Shown: positions 8,121 to 18,381 of the stretch, in pieces
Position numbering within the stretch: position 1 is the first letter of the stretch
Layout of the letters: each line of letters opens with the position of its first letter
Assembly: GCA_902790325.1 (NCBI GenBank)
Contig: CADARP010000001.1
Location: 1-64,000 of the forward strand
Length of the DNA: 64,000 nucleotides
Source: Oscillospiraceae bacterium
GTDB lineage: Bacteria; Bacillota; Clostridia; Oscillospirales; Acutalibacteraceae
Reading direction: 5' to 3'
Translations under genes and position numbers: made by a program
Notes under the pieces: generated by a model
Seen by the model: the letters and a program-made list of their open reading frames with translations, nothing else
Databases searched by the model: none
What the model was told of the DNA's origin: nothing

Positions 8121-9623
8121 TTATTTCAGCGTTACGTTTTTCCAGCCTGCCACATAGCGGCGGATCAGGATGACGTCCGCGTTGTCGATTTCGGAATCGC
8201 GGTTGACGTCGGCTGCGTCCTTCTGGATGGTGATGTTCTTCCATTTGGCGACATAGCGCCGCAGCAGGATGACGTCCGCGTTGTCGACCGCGCCGTCGGC
8301 GTTGACGTCGCCGGGCTTATCCGCGCCGACCTTCAGCGAGCCGAAGCCGGAGGTATGCGCCGTGAAGTAATCCTGCGCCTTGGACTTGTCCTCGACGTGG
8401 ATCTCCATCGAGCCGCAGTTCTTCACGACCGGATCGTTGAGATTCTTGACCGTGGCGGGGATGTTGAGCTTCTTGAGGTTTTTGCAGCTGTCAAACGCGT
8501 TTTCGCCCAGCGTTGTGACCTTGTCGCCGACCGTGTATTCGGTCGTTGCGCTGCCGGCGGGGTAGGCGATCAGGATCTTGCCGTCCTTGTCAAAGAGGAC
8601 GCCCTTGTCCGCCGAGAACGCCGAATTGTTGGGCACGGTGAAGCCCTTGATGCCCGAGCAGCCGGAGAAGGCCGCGCCGGAAACAGCGGTCAGACCCTTG
8701 CCGATCGTCACCTGTCCGATGCCGGTACAGCCGGCGAAGGCGCCCTTGCCGACGGTGGTCACCGAGTCGGGGATGATGAGCATGGGGATGGCGGTGCAGC
8801 CGTTGAACGCGTTTTCGCCGATGTTCTTGGCGGAGGTCGGGAAATTGAGCTCCTTGAGCTTCTTGCAGCCCATGAACATCTCGTCCTCGACCTTGGTCAG
8901 CTTGTTCGGCAGGATCGCTTTTTCGAGCGACGCGCAGTCGCGGAACGCGCCCTTGCCGATCGTCGTGGTCGAGTCGGACACCTTCACGCTCGTCAGGTTC
9001 GTCGCGCCCTGGAACGCGTAGCTCTCGATCGTTTTCACGCCGGGAACGTCATAGGACTTGCCGCTGCGCCTGGCGGGATAAAGGATCAGCGTGGTGCCGA
9101 GCCGGTTGAGCAGCACGCCGTTCTCCGACTTGTAGGAAGGGTTCAGCGCGTCCACTTCGATCTTGCTCAGACCCGTGCAGCCGGTAAACGCCTTTTCGCC
9201 GATCGAGATCGTCGCGGCGGGGATCGAGACGGAGGACAGCGCCTTGCAGTTCTCGAACGCCTTGCTGCCGATCGACGACACGCCGCTGCCGAGCTTGAGC
9301 GCATTCAGAAGCGTACAGCCGGAAAAGGCCTCGTTGCCGATGGCGGTCACCGTTTTCGGTATCGTAACGGAAATGAGCGTGTTTTTGCCCTTGAAGGCCT
9401 CGCCCTTGATGGTCGTGACACTGCAGCCGCCGATCGTCTCCGGGATGGCGATCGAGATCGACTTGCCGGTGTATCCTGTGATCTGCGCTGTTTTCTTGCC
9501 GGCGTCGGCGATGTACGTGAATCCGTTTTCCGACTCATCCGCAAACGCGGTCAGTCCGACGGAAAGCGCCAGAACAAGTGACAGCAGAACACACAGTGTG
9601 GAACGTATGAGATTCTTTTTCAC
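8121..9623 (-). CDS. Secreted BspA-like leucine-rich-repeat protein with C-terminal dockerin
   Basis: A 500-residue protein starting at GTG, set by GGAGG eight bases upstream. After a signal peptide (about 1-28) it has many LRR_5/BspA-type repeats (about 45-420) with the recurring pattern I-G-x-x-A-F-x-G-C-x-x-L. The last ~63 residues are a type I dockerin: two calcium-loop/helix duplicates, GDVNADGAVDNADVILLRRY and DVNRDSEIDNADVILIRRY, each with Asp/Asn calcium ligands. BspA-like repeats usually mediate adhesion or protein binding; no catalytic domain is present. The dockerin should dock onto a cohesin, most simply the one encoded 34 bases downstream in the same orientation. The two genes are probably co-transcribed from the promoter at 9658-9686. 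Confidence 0.9.
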   Translation of the reverse strand: MKKNLIRSTLCVLLSLVLALSVGLTAFADESENGFTYIADAGKKTAQITGYTGKSISIAIPETIGGCSVTTIKGEAFKGKNTLISVTIPKTVTAIGNEAFSGCTLLNALKLGSGVSSIGSKAFENCKALSSVSIPAATISIGEKAFTGCTGLSKIEVDALNPSYKSENGVLLNRLGTTLILYPARRSGKSYDVPGVKTIESYAFQGATNLTSVKVSDSTTTIGKGAFRDCASLEKAILPNKLTKVEDEMFMGCKKLKELNFPTSAKNIGENAFNGCTAIPMLIIPDSVTTVGKGAFAGCTGIGQVTIGKGLTAVSGAAFSGCSGIKGFTVPNNSAFSADKGVLFDKDGKILIAYPAGSATTEYTVGDKVTTLGENAFDSCKNLKKLNIPATVKNLNDPVVKNCGSMEIHVEDKSKAQDYFTAHTSGFGSLKVGADKPGDVNADGAVDNADVILLRRYVAKWKNITIQKDAADVNRDSEIDNADVILIRRYVAGWKNVTLK

Positions 9624-9657
9624 AGAAAAACCTCCTTTTCAGCTTTTCTCAGCATCC

Positions 9658-9686
9658 ATCATACAATATAATAGCAAAAAAAGCAA
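9658..9686 (-). promoter_or_regulatory. Sigma-A promoter for the dockerin/cohesin genes
   Basis: Minus strand: -35 TTGCTT, 17-base spacer, -10 TATGAT, in an AT-rich gap between GC-rich genes. It lies 35 bases upstream of the GTG of the dockerin protein. Confidence 0.7.
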
Positions 9687-9723
9687 GTCCTTCTTTGCAA
9701 GAAACGATTATTTTAAAGCAATT

Positions 9724-10833
9724 TTAAGATTTGGCCTGCAGATCGCGGCCGAGCCGGTCGGAAAAGTACCGCGTCCACTGCGCGGCGACCGCGGGCAGCG
9801 CGTGTGTGCGGCGCACCTGCAGCGCGTTTTTGCCCAGCGTATCAGCAAGTTCCGCGCAGGAAAGCACACGCATGACGGCCTGTGCCATGGCCTCGGCGTC
9901 GTCGACGGGGACGAGCAGACCGTTCACACCGTCGTCGATCAGTTCCTCCGGCCCCATGTCGCAGCGCGTCGACACGCACGGCACGCCGACGGCCATCGCC
10001 TCGATCAGCGCGTTGGGCATACCCTCCGAGCGGGAGGAGAGGACAAAGACTGCCGACTGCGCGATCGTCCGGATCGCCTGCGGATCGGCGCCGGGCAGAT
10101 CGACGGCGTCGGCAATCCCCAGTTTCTGCGCCTGCGCGGACAGTTCGCCGCGGCACGCGCCCTCGCCGAAGATGCACAGCCGGTACGCGGGGTACGCGCG
10201 ATGCACGGCGGCAAAGGCGTCCAGCAGCACGTCGAAGCCCTTGTTGCGGTCGAGCCGTCCGCACGCGGCGACGATCTTGGTTCGTTCGTTCGGTACCGAA
10301 ATATCATAGACGAGCGGGTTGAAGATCGCGTTCGGGATGACGGCGATCTTCGCCCTTGCGGCGCGGGGATAGAACGTGCGCGCACGCTCGGTCTGGCAGA
10401 CGAAACCGCCGCACAGCACGGCGGAGACGCGGCGCAGGAACGTCGTGGCGGCGCTTGCGTCCAGCACATACGGATTGGCGCGTTCCGTCCCGACGCAGAG
10501 TGTGGAAACGCCCGCGGTACAAGCGATCCCGTACAGCGTCGTCGACCAGCTCATGCACACGAGCACGTCCGGCTTCTGTGTGCGGACAAAGCGCCTCAAA
10601 GCGCAGAAACGCTTGCGCAGCGCGGAGAAAGCCGCGCGCTTTCCGCCGCCGGCGCTGTCTTCATTCAGGTACCGAACCGTTACGTCGGACGAGATCGGAT
10701 AGAACGATCCGGAGCCGGTCAGACACAGGATCGTGACGGCATGGCCGGCGCTTGCGAATGCGTTGGCGAGCGACGACGCGGCTCGTTCGGCGCCGCCCGC
10801 TTCGAGCGTTCGGATCAGGATGGCGATGTTCAT
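9724..10833 (-). CDS. Glycosyltransferase family 4
   Basis: A 369-residue GT-B fold glycosyltransferase. The N-terminal acceptor domain starts [18 protein letters not shown], the glycine-rich motif typical of GT4. The C-terminal nucleotide-sugar domain has [31 protein letters not shown], and the E-x7-E region [21 protein letters not shown]. No membrane segments are seen, so it works on the cytoplasmic side, probably adding a hexose during envelope polysaccharide assembly. Its ATG overlaps the stop of the RNase HI gene (ATGA), so the two are co-translated. Confidence 0.92.
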   Translation of the reverse strand: MNIAILIRTLEAGGAERAASSLANAFASAGHAVTILCLTGSGSFYPISSDVTVRYLNEDSAGGGKRAAFSALRKRFCALRRFVRTQKPDVLVCMSWSTTLYGIACTAGVSTLCVGTERANPYVLDASAATTFLRRVSAVLCGGFVCQTERARTFYPRAARAKIAVIPNAIFNPLVYDISVPNERTKIVAACGRLDRNKGFDVLLDAFAAVHRAYPAYRLCIFGEGACRGELSAQAQKLGIADAVDLPGADPQAIRTIAQSAVFVLSSRSEGMPNALIEAMAVGVPCVSTRCDMGPEELIDDGVNGLLVPVDDAEAMAQAVMRVLSCAELADTLGKNALQVRRTHALPAVAAQWTRYFSDRLGRDLQAKS

Positions 10834-11285
10834 GCGTCCGTGTTTCCTTCCTTATAGCGCATCGACTGCGCAACGGCAAGCGCATCGCAGCGCTCGTTCT
10901 CCGGATGGCCCGCGTGTCCGCGCAGCCAGACGATCGTATAGTTGTGCCGCGCGAGCAGATCCAGCAGCTCCTGCCACAGATCGGGGTTGAGCGCGGGCTT
11001 TTTGTCGCTCTTGCGCCAGCCGTTTCTGCGCCAGGACTCCGCCCAGCCCAGGGTGACGCCGTTGGCGACGTACTGCGAGTCGGTGTGGATCGTCACGTCG
11101 CACGGCTCTTTCAGCAGTTTGAGCGCCTCGATCACGCCCAGCAGCTCCATGCGGTTGTTGGTCGTGTGCGCGCTGCCGCCGCTGATCTCTTTTTCGTGCT
11201 TGCCGTAGCGCAGGATCGCGCCGTAGCCGCCGGCGCCGGGATTGCCCGAACATGCGCCGTCCGTAAAAATATCCACGTGCTTCAA
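10830..11285 (-). CDS. rnhA: Ribonuclease HI
   Basis: A 151-residue protein close to the usual RNase HI length. It starts with [19 protein letters not shown] (first catalytic Asp), continues with [15 protein letters not shown] (catalytic Glu), TIHTDSQYV (Asp) and [15 protein letters not shown] (His and final Asp), so all four acidic residues are present. It removes RNA from RNA:DNA hybrids. The start is TTG, nine bases after GGAG; an open reading that extends more than 700 codons upstream is an antisense shadow of the plus-strand fusion gene and is rejected. Confidence 0.95.
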   Translation of the reverse strand: MKHVDIFTDGACSGNPGAGGYGAILRYGKHEKEISGGSAHTTNNRMELLGVIEALKLLKEPCDVTIHTDSQYVANGVTLGWAESWRRNGWRKSDKKPALNPDLWQELLDLLARHNYTIVWLRGHAGHPENERCDALAVAQSMRYKEGNTDA

Positions 11286-11317
11286 GATGCTTTGCTCCTT
11301 TTGATCAATCTGCTGCC

Positions 11318-11346
11318 AGCATACCACATTTTTTGCCGTGCGACAA
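11318..11346 (-). promoter_or_regulatory. Promoter for rnhA-glycosyltransferase
   Basis: Minus strand: -35 TTGTCG, 17-base spacer, -10 TATGCT, 33 bases upstream of the rnhA TTG start. It sits in the 129-base divergent gap shared with the plus-strand sugar nucleotidyltransferase gene. Confidence 0.6.
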
Positions 11347-11414
11347 GTTTTTTGTTTATTTTTTCTTGCGCCGACCATACTATCCGGTGAATACGTTGCG
11401 AAGGAGCGCTGGAA

Positions 11415-13742
11415 ATGAAAGCAGTTGTGATGGCCGGCGGAGAGGGGACGCGTCTGCGTCCGATGACGTGTGATCTGCCGAAGCCGCTCGCGCCGCTGTG
11501 CGGCAAGCCGGTATTGGAGTATTTGTTCGATCTGCTGATCCGCTGCGGCGTCGACGAGGCCGTTGTGACGCTGGGGTATCTCGCCGAGCAGATCCGGCAG
11601 CGGTACGCGGACGGCATGTACGGAAGTCTGCGTCTGCGCTTTTCCGACGAGCCGCAGCCGCTCGGCACGGCCGGGAGCGTGCGCAAAGCCGCCGCGGGCT
11701 TTACCGAGCCGTTTTTTGTGGTCAGCGGCGACGCGGTCTGCGACTTCGATCTCGGACAGATCATGGCGTTTCATACGGCGTCGCGCGCCGAGGCGACGGT
11801 CGCCGCGTACGCGGTGGACGATCCGCGCGAGTACGGGCTGGTCGACGCGGACGCGGACGGCCGCATCCGCCGTTTTCTGGAAAAGCCCTCGTGGGGACAG
11901 GCGACGACCGACCTTGCGAACACGGGCATCTACGTCCTCGACCCGTCCTGCCTTTCGGACATCCCGGAAGATAAACCGTTTGATTTCGCGCGCGATCTGT
12001 TTCCGCGGATGCTGCGCCGAAACGCCGCGCTGTACTGCTGCCGTGCCGAGGGGTACTGGTGCGACGTCGGCGACGTGGCGGCCTATCTGCGCACGCACAG
12101 GGATCTGCTGAAAGGGCGCATCCGTTTCCCGCTCAAAAAGGCGCAGGACGGCGTTTATGTGCGCGACACGCTTCCGGCAGGCGACTATACGCTTGTTCCG
12201 CCCGTTTTCATCGACAGCGGGACGCAGATCGGCACGGGCGCGGTCATCGGGCCGTACACGTCTCTCGGCGCGGAAACGACAGTAGGCAAAGGGGCGCGCG
12301 TGCGCGGCTCCGTCCTGTTCGAGCGCGCATCGGTACAGGCGGGCGCCGTGATGCAGGACGCCGTGCTGTGCGCCGACGCAGAACTGCACGAGCGTGCGAG
12401 CCTGTTTGAAAACGCGGTCGTCGGCTCGTCGTCCGTGATCGGCGCGTTTGCCTGCGTCGCGCCGGATGTGCGTGTCTGGCCTCACAAGCGTGCGGAACGC
12501 GGCGCTTCGGTGCGCGAGGACGTCCGGTTCGGAGATACGGGAGTCACCCTGTTCGACGACGGCGGATTGGACGCGGAAACGACGCTGACGCCGCAACTGT
12601 GCGTCTCGCTCGGCGCGGCGGTCGGCAGCATTGCCGCATGCCGGAAAACGGGCATAGGATGCGACGGGTCGCACTTTGCCAAAGCGATGCGCCGCGCTTT
12701 GGAAGCGGGGATTCTGTCCGCGGGCGGGCATGTGTGGGATTTCGGCGAGTGCTTCTTTTCGCAGCTCTCTTACTGCACGGCGTTCTGCGGATTGCCTGTC
12801 GGCGTGTTTTTGTCCGGCGGCACACACCCGCGTCTGCGCATCTGCGGCGAGGGCGGACTGCCGCTGCCGCGCACGCTCGAGCGCGAGATCGAATCGCGTA
12901 TGCGCCGCGGGGCGTTCAGCCGCTGTCTTGCGGAGTCGTGCCGCGACGTGTCGGACATGGGCAGCATCCGGCTGATGTATGCGCGCGAACTTTTGAAACA
13001 GGCGCCGTCCGGCCTGCGCGGCATGGAGGCTTCGGTGCAGTGCGCGAACGCGCAGATCTCGCTGCTGATGGAGGAAACGCTGCTGCGGCTGGGCTGTCTG
13101 CGCGCGCAGACGCTGCTTCTGCGCATCTCTGTCGACGGGACGCGGGTCGAGGCCGTGACGGCCAACGGCGTCCTTGCGCACGAAAAGCTGCTGGCGGTCT
13201 GCTGCGGCGACGCGTTCCGCGAGGGGATGGACGTCTCTCTCCCGTATGACGCGCCGCTTGCGTTCGACGCTTTGGCGGCGCAGTACGGCAGAAAGGTGCA
13301 CCGGTACCTCAACGCGCCGACCGACGACGCCGACGCGGCGGCAAGACGGTTGAGCGCAAAGCAGATCTATCTGCGCGACGCGCTGTATCTTGCCGTGCGC
13401 GTGCTGGGCGTGATGCACAAACGGCGGCAGTCCCTCGACGCGCTGTGTGCGGAACTCCCGGCGTTCTCTCTGGAGCGGCGGACGTTTGCGGTGTCCTTTT
13501 CTCCCGCGAAGCTGCGCAGTTTATTCGGACACGAGGACGACGCGGACGACGTGCGCGAGGGCGTCTCTCTGCGGCGCGGCGGCGGGCGGCTGCTCATCAC
13601 GCCGGACAGGAGCGGCAAAACGCTGCATGTGCTGGCGGAAGCCGCGAACGCGGAGACGGCGGCGGAGATGTGCGGCGGATTCGAGCGCGTGCTGGGCGAG
13701 CTGGAAAAGGACGCGCGCAAGGAGCCGGAACCCGGTTCGTGA
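11415..13742 (+). CDS. Sugar-1-phosphate nucleotidyltransferase fused to a degenerate phosphomannomutase domain
   Basis: A 775-residue three-part protein. Residues 1-235 are a nucleotidyltransferase ([13 protein letters not shown] signature, [23 protein letters not shown]). Residues about 250-350 form left-handed beta-helix hexapeptide repeats. The remainder resembles the phosphoglucomutase/phosphomannomutase superfamily. Such fusions are often called mannose-1-phosphate guanylyltransferase and would supply a sugar nucleotide for surface glycans. In the mutase part the phosphoserine loop (normally T-A-S-H-N-P) reads LSGGTHP at 466-472, with Gly in place of Ser, and the metal loop (normally D-G-D-x-D-R) reads SVDGTR near 572. 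The mutase domain is therefore probably non-catalytic. Upstream GAAGGAGCG fits the ATG. Confidence 0.85.
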   Translation: MKAVVMAGGEGTRLRPMTCDLPKPLAPLCGKPVLEYLFDLLIRCGVDEAVVTLGYLAEQIRQRYADGMYGSLRLRFSDEPQPLGTAGSVRKAAAGFTEPFFVVSGDAVCDFDLGQIMAFHTASRAEATVAAYAVDDPREYGLVDADADGRIRRFLEKPSWGQATTDLANTGIYVLDPSCLSDIPEDKPFDFARDLFPRMLRRNAALYCCRAEGYWCDVGDVAAYLRTHRDLLKGRIRFPLKKAQDGVYVRDTLPAGDYTLVPPVFIDSGTQIGTGAVIGPYTSLGAETTVGKGARVRGSVLFERASVQAGAVMQDAVLCADAELHERASLFENAVVGSSSVIGAFACVAPDVRVWPHKRAERGASVREDVRFGDTGVTLFDDGGLDAETTLTPQLCVSLGAAVGSIAACRKTGIGCDGSHFAKAMRRALEAGILSAGGHVWDFGECFFSQLSYCTAFCGLPVGVFLSGGTHPRLRICGEGGLPLPRTLEREIESRMRRGAFSRCLAESCRDVSDMGSIRLMYARELLKQAPSGLRGMEASVQCANAQISLLMEETLLRLGCLRAQTLLLRISVDGTRVEAVTANGVLAHEKLLAVCCGDAFREGMDVSLPYDAPLAFDALAAQYGRKVHRYLNAPTDDADAAARRLSAKQIYLRDALYLAVRVLGVMHKRRQSLDALCAELPAFSLERRTFAVSFSPAKLRSLFGHEDDADDVREGVSLRRGGGRLLITPDRSGKTLHVLAEAANAETAAEMCGGFERVLGELEKDARKEPEPGS

Positions 13743-13810
13743 GGATGCGCGGCGCGCATCCGTACATATTGCGCATAATGCGTTATTAAGAATATAATAA
13801 ATATATTATC

Positions 13811-13839
13811 TTGACATATGGAAAAAAATGTTGTAAAAT
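13811..13839 (+). promoter_or_regulatory. Strong sigma-A promoter for the RNase J gene
   Basis: TTGACA, 17-base spacer, TAAAAT in a markedly AT-rich gap, 41 bases upstream of the ATG. The RNase J gene has its own AAGGAG site. Confidence 0.85.
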
Positions 13840-13880
13840 ACATAATCAGGTTATGCTTTCCAACATGTAAGGAGTAAAAA

Positions 13881-15929
13881 ATGTCACCAAAGAAATCGCA
13901 AAAAGCACAAGAAAAGAACGTGCAGGTCACGGATGCGACGCTGCGTGCGAAGAAGTCTGCCGCGGAAAAGAAGCCCGCGGCGGACAAAAAGCCGTCCGGC
14001 GAAAAGAGATCCGCGGAGAAGAAGGCGTCCGAAAAGAAGGCCGCCGAAAAGAAATCCGCGGAGAAGAAAGCGTCCGAGAAGAAGACTGCCGAAAAGAAGG
14101 CAGCGGAAAAGAAAGCGCTTGCCGCGGAGAAGATGACGGCGGACGAAAAGAACGTGTCCGCAAAGCCGGCGCAGCGCCGTCCGCGCAGGGGCAAACCCGC
14201 AAAGCAGGACGCGGCAAAGACGCCCGCCCCGCGCAAGAAGGCGCCGAAGCATTCCGCGCCGCAGAAAGCGCAAAGCCCCGTGCGCATCACGTTTTTGGGC
14301 GGTCTGAACGAGATCGGCAAGAACATGACGCTGTATGAATACGAGGAAGACATGTTCCTGGTCGACTGCGGCCTGGCGTTCCCCGACGCGGATATGCTGG
14401 GCGTCGATCTGGTGATCCCCGACTTTTCCTACGTCGAGCAGAACAAGAAAAGGATCCGCGGCATCGTCATCACGCACGGGCACGAGGATCACATCGGCGC
14501 GCTGCCGTATCTGCTCAAAACGATCGACGTGCCGGTCTACGGCACGATCCTGACGATCGGTCTGATCGAGGCAAAACTGCGCGAACACGGTCTGCTCAAC
14601 GTCGCCGACCTCAATGTGATCGAGCCGGGCGACAAGATCTTCATGGGCGCGTTCGAGGTCGAGTGCATCCATGTCAACCATTCCATTCCCGGCGCCCTTG
14701 CGCTGGCGATCCGGTGCGAGGCGGGCACGATCGTCCAGACCGGCGACTTCAAGATCGACAGCACGCCCATCGACGGCGCGATGATCGACGTCGCGCGTCT
14801 GTCCCAGATCGGCAACGAGGGCGTTCTGGCGCTGCTGTCCGATTCGACCAACGCCGAGCGTCCGGGTTTCACCGAGTCCGAGAGAAAGGTCGGCGAATCG
14901 TTCGAGACGCTGTTTCACCGCGCGGAGAACCGCCGCCTGATCGTGGCGACGTTCGCGTCCAATATCCACCGCGTGCAGCAGATCATGAACGTCGCGCACA
15001 AACTCGGCCGCAAGGTCGCGCTCAGCGGCCGCAGCCTCGAAAACGTCGTGGCGATCGGCGAGGAGCTGGGCGTGCTGAAGGTGCCGGACGGCCTTTTGAT
15101 CAATATCGACCTGATCCGCAAATATCCGGCCGACAAGCTGGTCATCATCACCACCGGCAGCCAGGGCGAGCCGCTGTCCGCGCTCGCGCGCATGGCGTCG
15201 AGCGAGCACCGCAAGGTCGAGATCTGCCCCAACGACTGCGTCATCATTTCCGCAACGCCCATCCCCGGCAACGAAAAGACGGTCGGCAACGTCGTCAACA
15301 GCCTGATGCGTCTGGGCGCGGAAGTGATCTACGAAAAGATGTACGAGGTGCACGTGTCCGGCCACGCCTGTCAGGAAGAGCTGAAGATGATGATGGGCAT
15401 CGTGAAACCGAAATACTTCATCCCCGTGCACGGCGAGCAGAAGCATCTGCGCAAGCACGCTGCGCTTGCCGAGTCCGTCGGCATCCCGCACGAAAACATC
15501 CTCGTCGCCGACATCGGCAATACCGTCGAACTGACGGCGGATTCCCTCGCGTTCGGCCCCAACGTGACTGCGGGCAAGATCTTTGTCGACGGTTACGGCG
15601 TGGGCGACGTCGGCAACGCGGTCATGCGCGACCGCAAGCGTCTGTCGCAGGACGGCATCATCGTCGTCACGGCCGCGATCGACTACGTGACGGGCTTTGC
15701 GGTCACCGGACCGGAGGTGACGTCGCGCGGATTCGTCTACGAGCGCGAGTCCGAGCATCTGATCGAGGACGCCTGCGCCGCGGTGCAGACGGTCATCGAG
15801 GACTTTTCCGCACGCAAGGGCAGGGATATGAACGCGCTCAAAGCGCGCATCCGCGACGCGGTATCCCGCCTGATGTATGAGCGTACCAAGCGCAGCCCCA
15901 TCGTGCTGCCGATCATTCTGGAGGTCTGA
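13881..15929 (+). CDS. rnj: Ribonuclease J with long lysine-rich N-terminal tail
   Basis: A 682-residue protein, longer than the ~555 residues usual for RNase J. Residues 1 to about 133 are a low-complexity Lys/Ala/Glu tail with repeated AEKKxxEKK units, then a Pro/Arg/Lys stretch. The metallo-beta-lactamase/beta-CASP core begins with RITFLGGLNEIGKNM. The zinc motif is THGHEDHIGALPY (His199, His201, Asp203, His204); later motifs include NHSIPGALA, TGDFK, LSDSTNAERPG, TTGSQGEP and HVSGHA. It is a 5'-to-3' exo- and endoribonuclease central to mRNA decay and rRNA maturation in Bacillota. The basic tail may bind RNA or ribosomes (inference). The gdpP start follows three bases after the stop. Confidence 0.95.
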   Translation: MSPKKSQKAQEKNVQVTDATLRAKKSAAEKKPAADKKPSGEKRSAEKKASEKKAAEKKSAEKKASEKKTAEKKAAEKKALAAEKMTADEKNVSAKPAQRRPRRGKPAKQDAAKTPAPRKKAPKHSAPQKAQSPVRITFLGGLNEIGKNMTLYEYEEDMFLVDCGLAFPDADMLGVDLVIPDFSYVEQNKKRIRGIVITHGHEDHIGALPYLLKTIDVPVYGTILTIGLIEAKLREHGLLNVADLNVIEPGDKIFMGAFEVECIHVNHSIPGALALAIRCEAGTIVQTGDFKIDSTPIDGAMIDVARLSQIGNEGVLALLSDSTNAERPGFTESERKVGESFETLFHRAENRRLIVATFASNIHRVQQIMNVAHKLGRKVALSGRSLENVVAIGEELGVLKVPDGLLINIDLIRKYPADKLVIITTGSQGEPLSALARMASSEHRKVEICPNDCVIISATPIPGNEKTVGNVVNSLMRLGAEVIYEKMYEVHVSGHACQEELKMMMGIVKPKYFIPVHGEQKHLRKHAALAESVGIPHENILVADIGNTVELTADSLAFGPNVTAGKIFVDGYGVGDVGNAVMRDRKRLSQDGIIVVTAAIDYVTGFAVTGPEVTSRGFVYERESEHLIEDACAAVQTVIEDFSARKGRDMNALKARIRDAVSRLMYERTKRSPIVLPIILEV

Positions 15930-15931
15930 AC

Positions 15932-17902
15932 GTGAGCTACACGCGCTTTCGTCTATTCTTTCTGTTCCCGCTGCTGTGTGTGGCGGCGGGGGCGGCTTTT
16001 GCCGTCCTGATCCTGCCGGACGACCGCGTTACGGCGATCCTGATGCTCGCCGTGTTCGGTCTGCTGGCCGTGATGTATGTGCTGTGGGCAGCGATCTGCC
16101 GGCGCGATCTGAGCCGGCTGCTGCTGCAGATCACGGCGAAGCTCGACATGTCCAAAAAGAAATCTCTCTCTTCCTTTCCGCTGCCCGTGGCCGTCACGGA
16201 CGAGGAGGGGAAGCTGCTGCTTTATAACGATCTGTTCGACACGCACATCCTGCGCGGCGCGGATTACGAAAAGGGCGATCTCGGACGGCTGCTGCCGGGC
16301 ATCATCACGGACGATTTCCCGCCGGACGGCGTGAGCATTTCCTGCGGCGACCGGTGCTACACCGCGTACTACGATGAAACGGTGCAGAAGGACAAGCGCA
16401 AGCGCATCTTTTATTTCATCGACGACACCGAGCTCAAACATACCGCAATCGAATACGAACGCAGCCGCCCGCAGGTGCTGTTTCTGAGTTTCGACGGGCT
16501 CAACGAGATCCAGAAGAATTACAGCAGCAACGACTTCGGCGAGATCCGCATGCTGCTCGACCGCATCGTCGCCAACTGGGCGAGCGGATTCGGCGCGGTC
16601 TACGACAAGCTCAGCGCGGATCAGTACGTCGTGATCGCCGAGCGGCGCGACGTCGATGCCATGAAATCCAACCGTTTCCGCATCCTCAACGAGGTGCGCG
16701 CGCTGCGCTTCCACGACCGCCACGTCGGCGTGACGCTCTCGATCGGCGTCGGCGGCGGCGAGACGTACTCCGTGTGCGAGACGTTCGCGCGTCAGGCGCT
16801 GGACATGGCGCAGAGCCGCGGCGGCGACCAGGCCGCCGTGCGCGAGCAGGACGGCAGCTATTCGTTCTTCGGCGGCGTCGCCAAGGGCATCGAAAAAACA
16901 AACAAGGTGCGCACGCGCATCGTTGCGTCGTCCGTCGCGGAGCTGATCCGTTCGAGCAAGAACGTCATGCTGATGGGACACCGTTTCCCCGACCTCGACG
17001 CGATGGGCGCGGCGGTCGCCATGGCGTCGGCGTCGCTGGCGATGGGCGTGAACGCCTACATCGTGACCGACCAGCAGAAGTCGCTGGCGAAGCCTCTGCT
17101 GGAGCGCATGCGCGAGGAGGGCTTTGCCTCCTGTCTGCTCGCGCCGCACGAGGCGCTTGCCAAGATGGGCAAGGACACGCTGCTGATCGTTGTGGACACG
17201 CATATCGCGGCGTTCACCGAGGTGCCGCAGCTTCTGGAAAAGGCGCAGCGCACGGTCGTGATCGACCACCACCGCAAGTCTGTGCAGTTCATCGAGAACG
17301 CCGTCCTGTTTTTCCACGATCCGGGCGCTTCGTCCGCGTGCGAAATGGTGACGGAGCTGCTGCAGTATCTCACGCCGGAGCCGGTGATCGGCCCCTTCGA
17401 GGCGGATGCGCTGCTTTCGGGCATCACGCTCGATACGCGCAGCTTTGTGCTGCGTGCGGGCGTGCGGACATTTGAGGCGGCGGCTTACCTCAAGTCGCGC
17501 GGCGCGGACACGGTGCGCGTCAAGAAAATGTTCGCAAGCACGCTGGAGAACCAGAAAATGCGCGGCGAGATCCTCTCGGCCTCGCAGAATTACCGCGGCT
17601 GCGCGATCGCGTCGACCGATCTGCGCGCGCCGGATGTGCGCATCATTGCGTCGCAGGCGGCGGACGAGCTGCTGAATATCAGCGACGTGGACGCGTCGTT
17701 CGTGCTGTTTGAGACGGCGGACTGCATCAACATCTCCGCGCGTTCTCTCGGCCAGATCAACGTCCAGGTCGTTATGGAGCGGCTGGGCGGCGGCGGCCAC
17801 CAGACGATGGCTGCGGCGCAGCTTGCAAACGTCGACATGGACGAAGCGCTGCGGCAGCTGCACGGCGCAATCGACGAGTATTTTGAAAACGTTTCTACAT
17901 AA
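15932..17902 (+). CDS. gdpP: Cyclic-di-AMP phosphodiesterase GdpP (DHH/DHHA1)
   Basis: A 656-residue protein of standard GdpP architecture: two N-terminal transmembrane helices (about 6-27 and 32-52), a PAS-like region, a degenerate GGDEF domain (about 175-300; the GGDEF loop reads SADQYVV), then a DHH domain with [10 protein letters not shown] (about residue 350) and VIDHHRKS (about 445), and a C-terminal DHHA1 domain with GGGGH. It hydrolyses c-di-AMP to pApA, controlling potassium and osmotic balance and cell-wall stress. The start is GTG with TGGAGG upstream, overlapping the end of RNase J. It precedes rplI and dnaB, the usual gdpP-rplI-dnaB order in Bacillota. Confidence 0.95.
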   Translation: MSYTRFRLFFLFPLLCVAAGAAFAVLILPDDRVTAILMLAVFGLLAVMYVLWAAICRRDLSRLLLQITAKLDMSKKKSLSSFPLPVAVTDEEGKLLLYNDLFDTHILRGADYEKGDLGRLLPGIITDDFPPDGVSISCGDRCYTAYYDETVQKDKRKRIFYFIDDTELKHTAIEYERSRPQVLFLSFDGLNEIQKNYSSNDFGEIRMLLDRIVANWASGFGAVYDKLSADQYVVIAERRDVDAMKSNRFRILNEVRALRFHDRHVGVTLSIGVGGGETYSVCETFARQALDMAQSRGGDQAAVREQDGSYSFFGGVAKGIEKTNKVRTRIVASSVAELIRSSKNVMLMGHRFPDLDAMGAAVAMASASLAMGVNAYIVTDQQKSLAKPLLERMREEGFASCLLAPHEALAKMGKDTLLIVVDTHIAAFTEVPQLLEKAQRTVVIDHHRKSVQFIENAVLFFHDPGASSACEMVTELLQYLTPEPVIGPFEADALLSGITLDTRSFVLRAGVRTFEAAAYLKSRGADTVRVKKMFASTLENQKMRGEILSASQNYRGCAIASTDLRAPDVRIIASQAADELLNISDVDASFVLFETADCINISARSLGQINVQVVMERLGGGGHQTMAAAQLANVDMDEALRQLHGAIDEYFENVST

Positions 17903-17916
17903 AGGAGTGGAAGAAG

Positions 17917-18357
17917 ATGAAAGTGATCTTAACACAGGACGTCAAGAGCCTGGGCAAAAAGGGCGAAATGGTCAGCGTGGCGGACGGCTATGCGCGCAAT
18001 TTCCTGTTTCCGAGGGGTCTTGCCGCGGAGGCGAACGCGCAGTCGCTCACCGAGCTGAAAAACCGCGAGCAGGCCGCGCAGCACAAGATCGCCGTGGACA
18101 CGCAGAACGCGCGCGACGCGGCGGCGCAGATCGAGGGCAAGACCGTGCGCGTGTCCGCCAAGGCGGGCGCAAACGGCAAACTCTTCGGCAGCGTGACGGC
18201 CAAGGAAGTGGCGGAAAACCTCAAAAAGCAGTACGGCGTCGACGCCGACAAGCGCAAGATCTCGATGGAGGACGTCAAAGCCTACGGGACGTACGAAGCG
18301 GAGATCAAGCTGTACTTCGGCATTTCCGCAAAGATTTATGTGCAGGTCAGCGAATGA
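17917..18357 (+). CDS. rplI: 50S ribosomal protein L9
   Basis: A 146-residue protein of typical L9 size. The N-terminal domain [16 protein letters not shown] followed by [16 protein letters not shown] is the L9 signature. The middle helix (Ala/Glu-rich, about 45-75) links to a C-terminal domain with FGSVTAKE. It binds 23S rRNA and helps maintain reading frame. AAAGGAG precedes the ATG, 14 bases after the gdpP stop, so it is co-transcribed with gdpP and dnaB. Confidence 0.97.
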   Translation: MKVILTQDVKSLGKKGEMVSVADGYARNFLFPRGLAAEANAQSLTELKNREQAAQHKIAVDTQNARDAAAQIEGKTVRVSAKAGANGKLFGSVTAKEVAENLKKQYGVDADKRKISMEDVKAYGTYEAEIKLYFGISAKIYVQVSE

Positions 18358-18381
18358 ATCTGCCGTTAGGGGAAGTTTGAT

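Noticed and set aside
11286-13418. Upstream extension of rnhA by more than 700 codons
   Set aside because: Antisense to the nucleotidyltransferase fusion gene; a TTG start with a ribosome site gives a normal-length RNase HI.
13960-14130. Tandem GAAAAGAAG-like repeats
   Set aside because: In-frame coding repeats of the RNase J tail, variable at third positions, so selection is on the protein.
13884-15758. 624-codon minus-strand frame opposite RNase J
   Set aside because: Shadow of the RNase J gene, Arg/Ala-rich with no recognisable domain.
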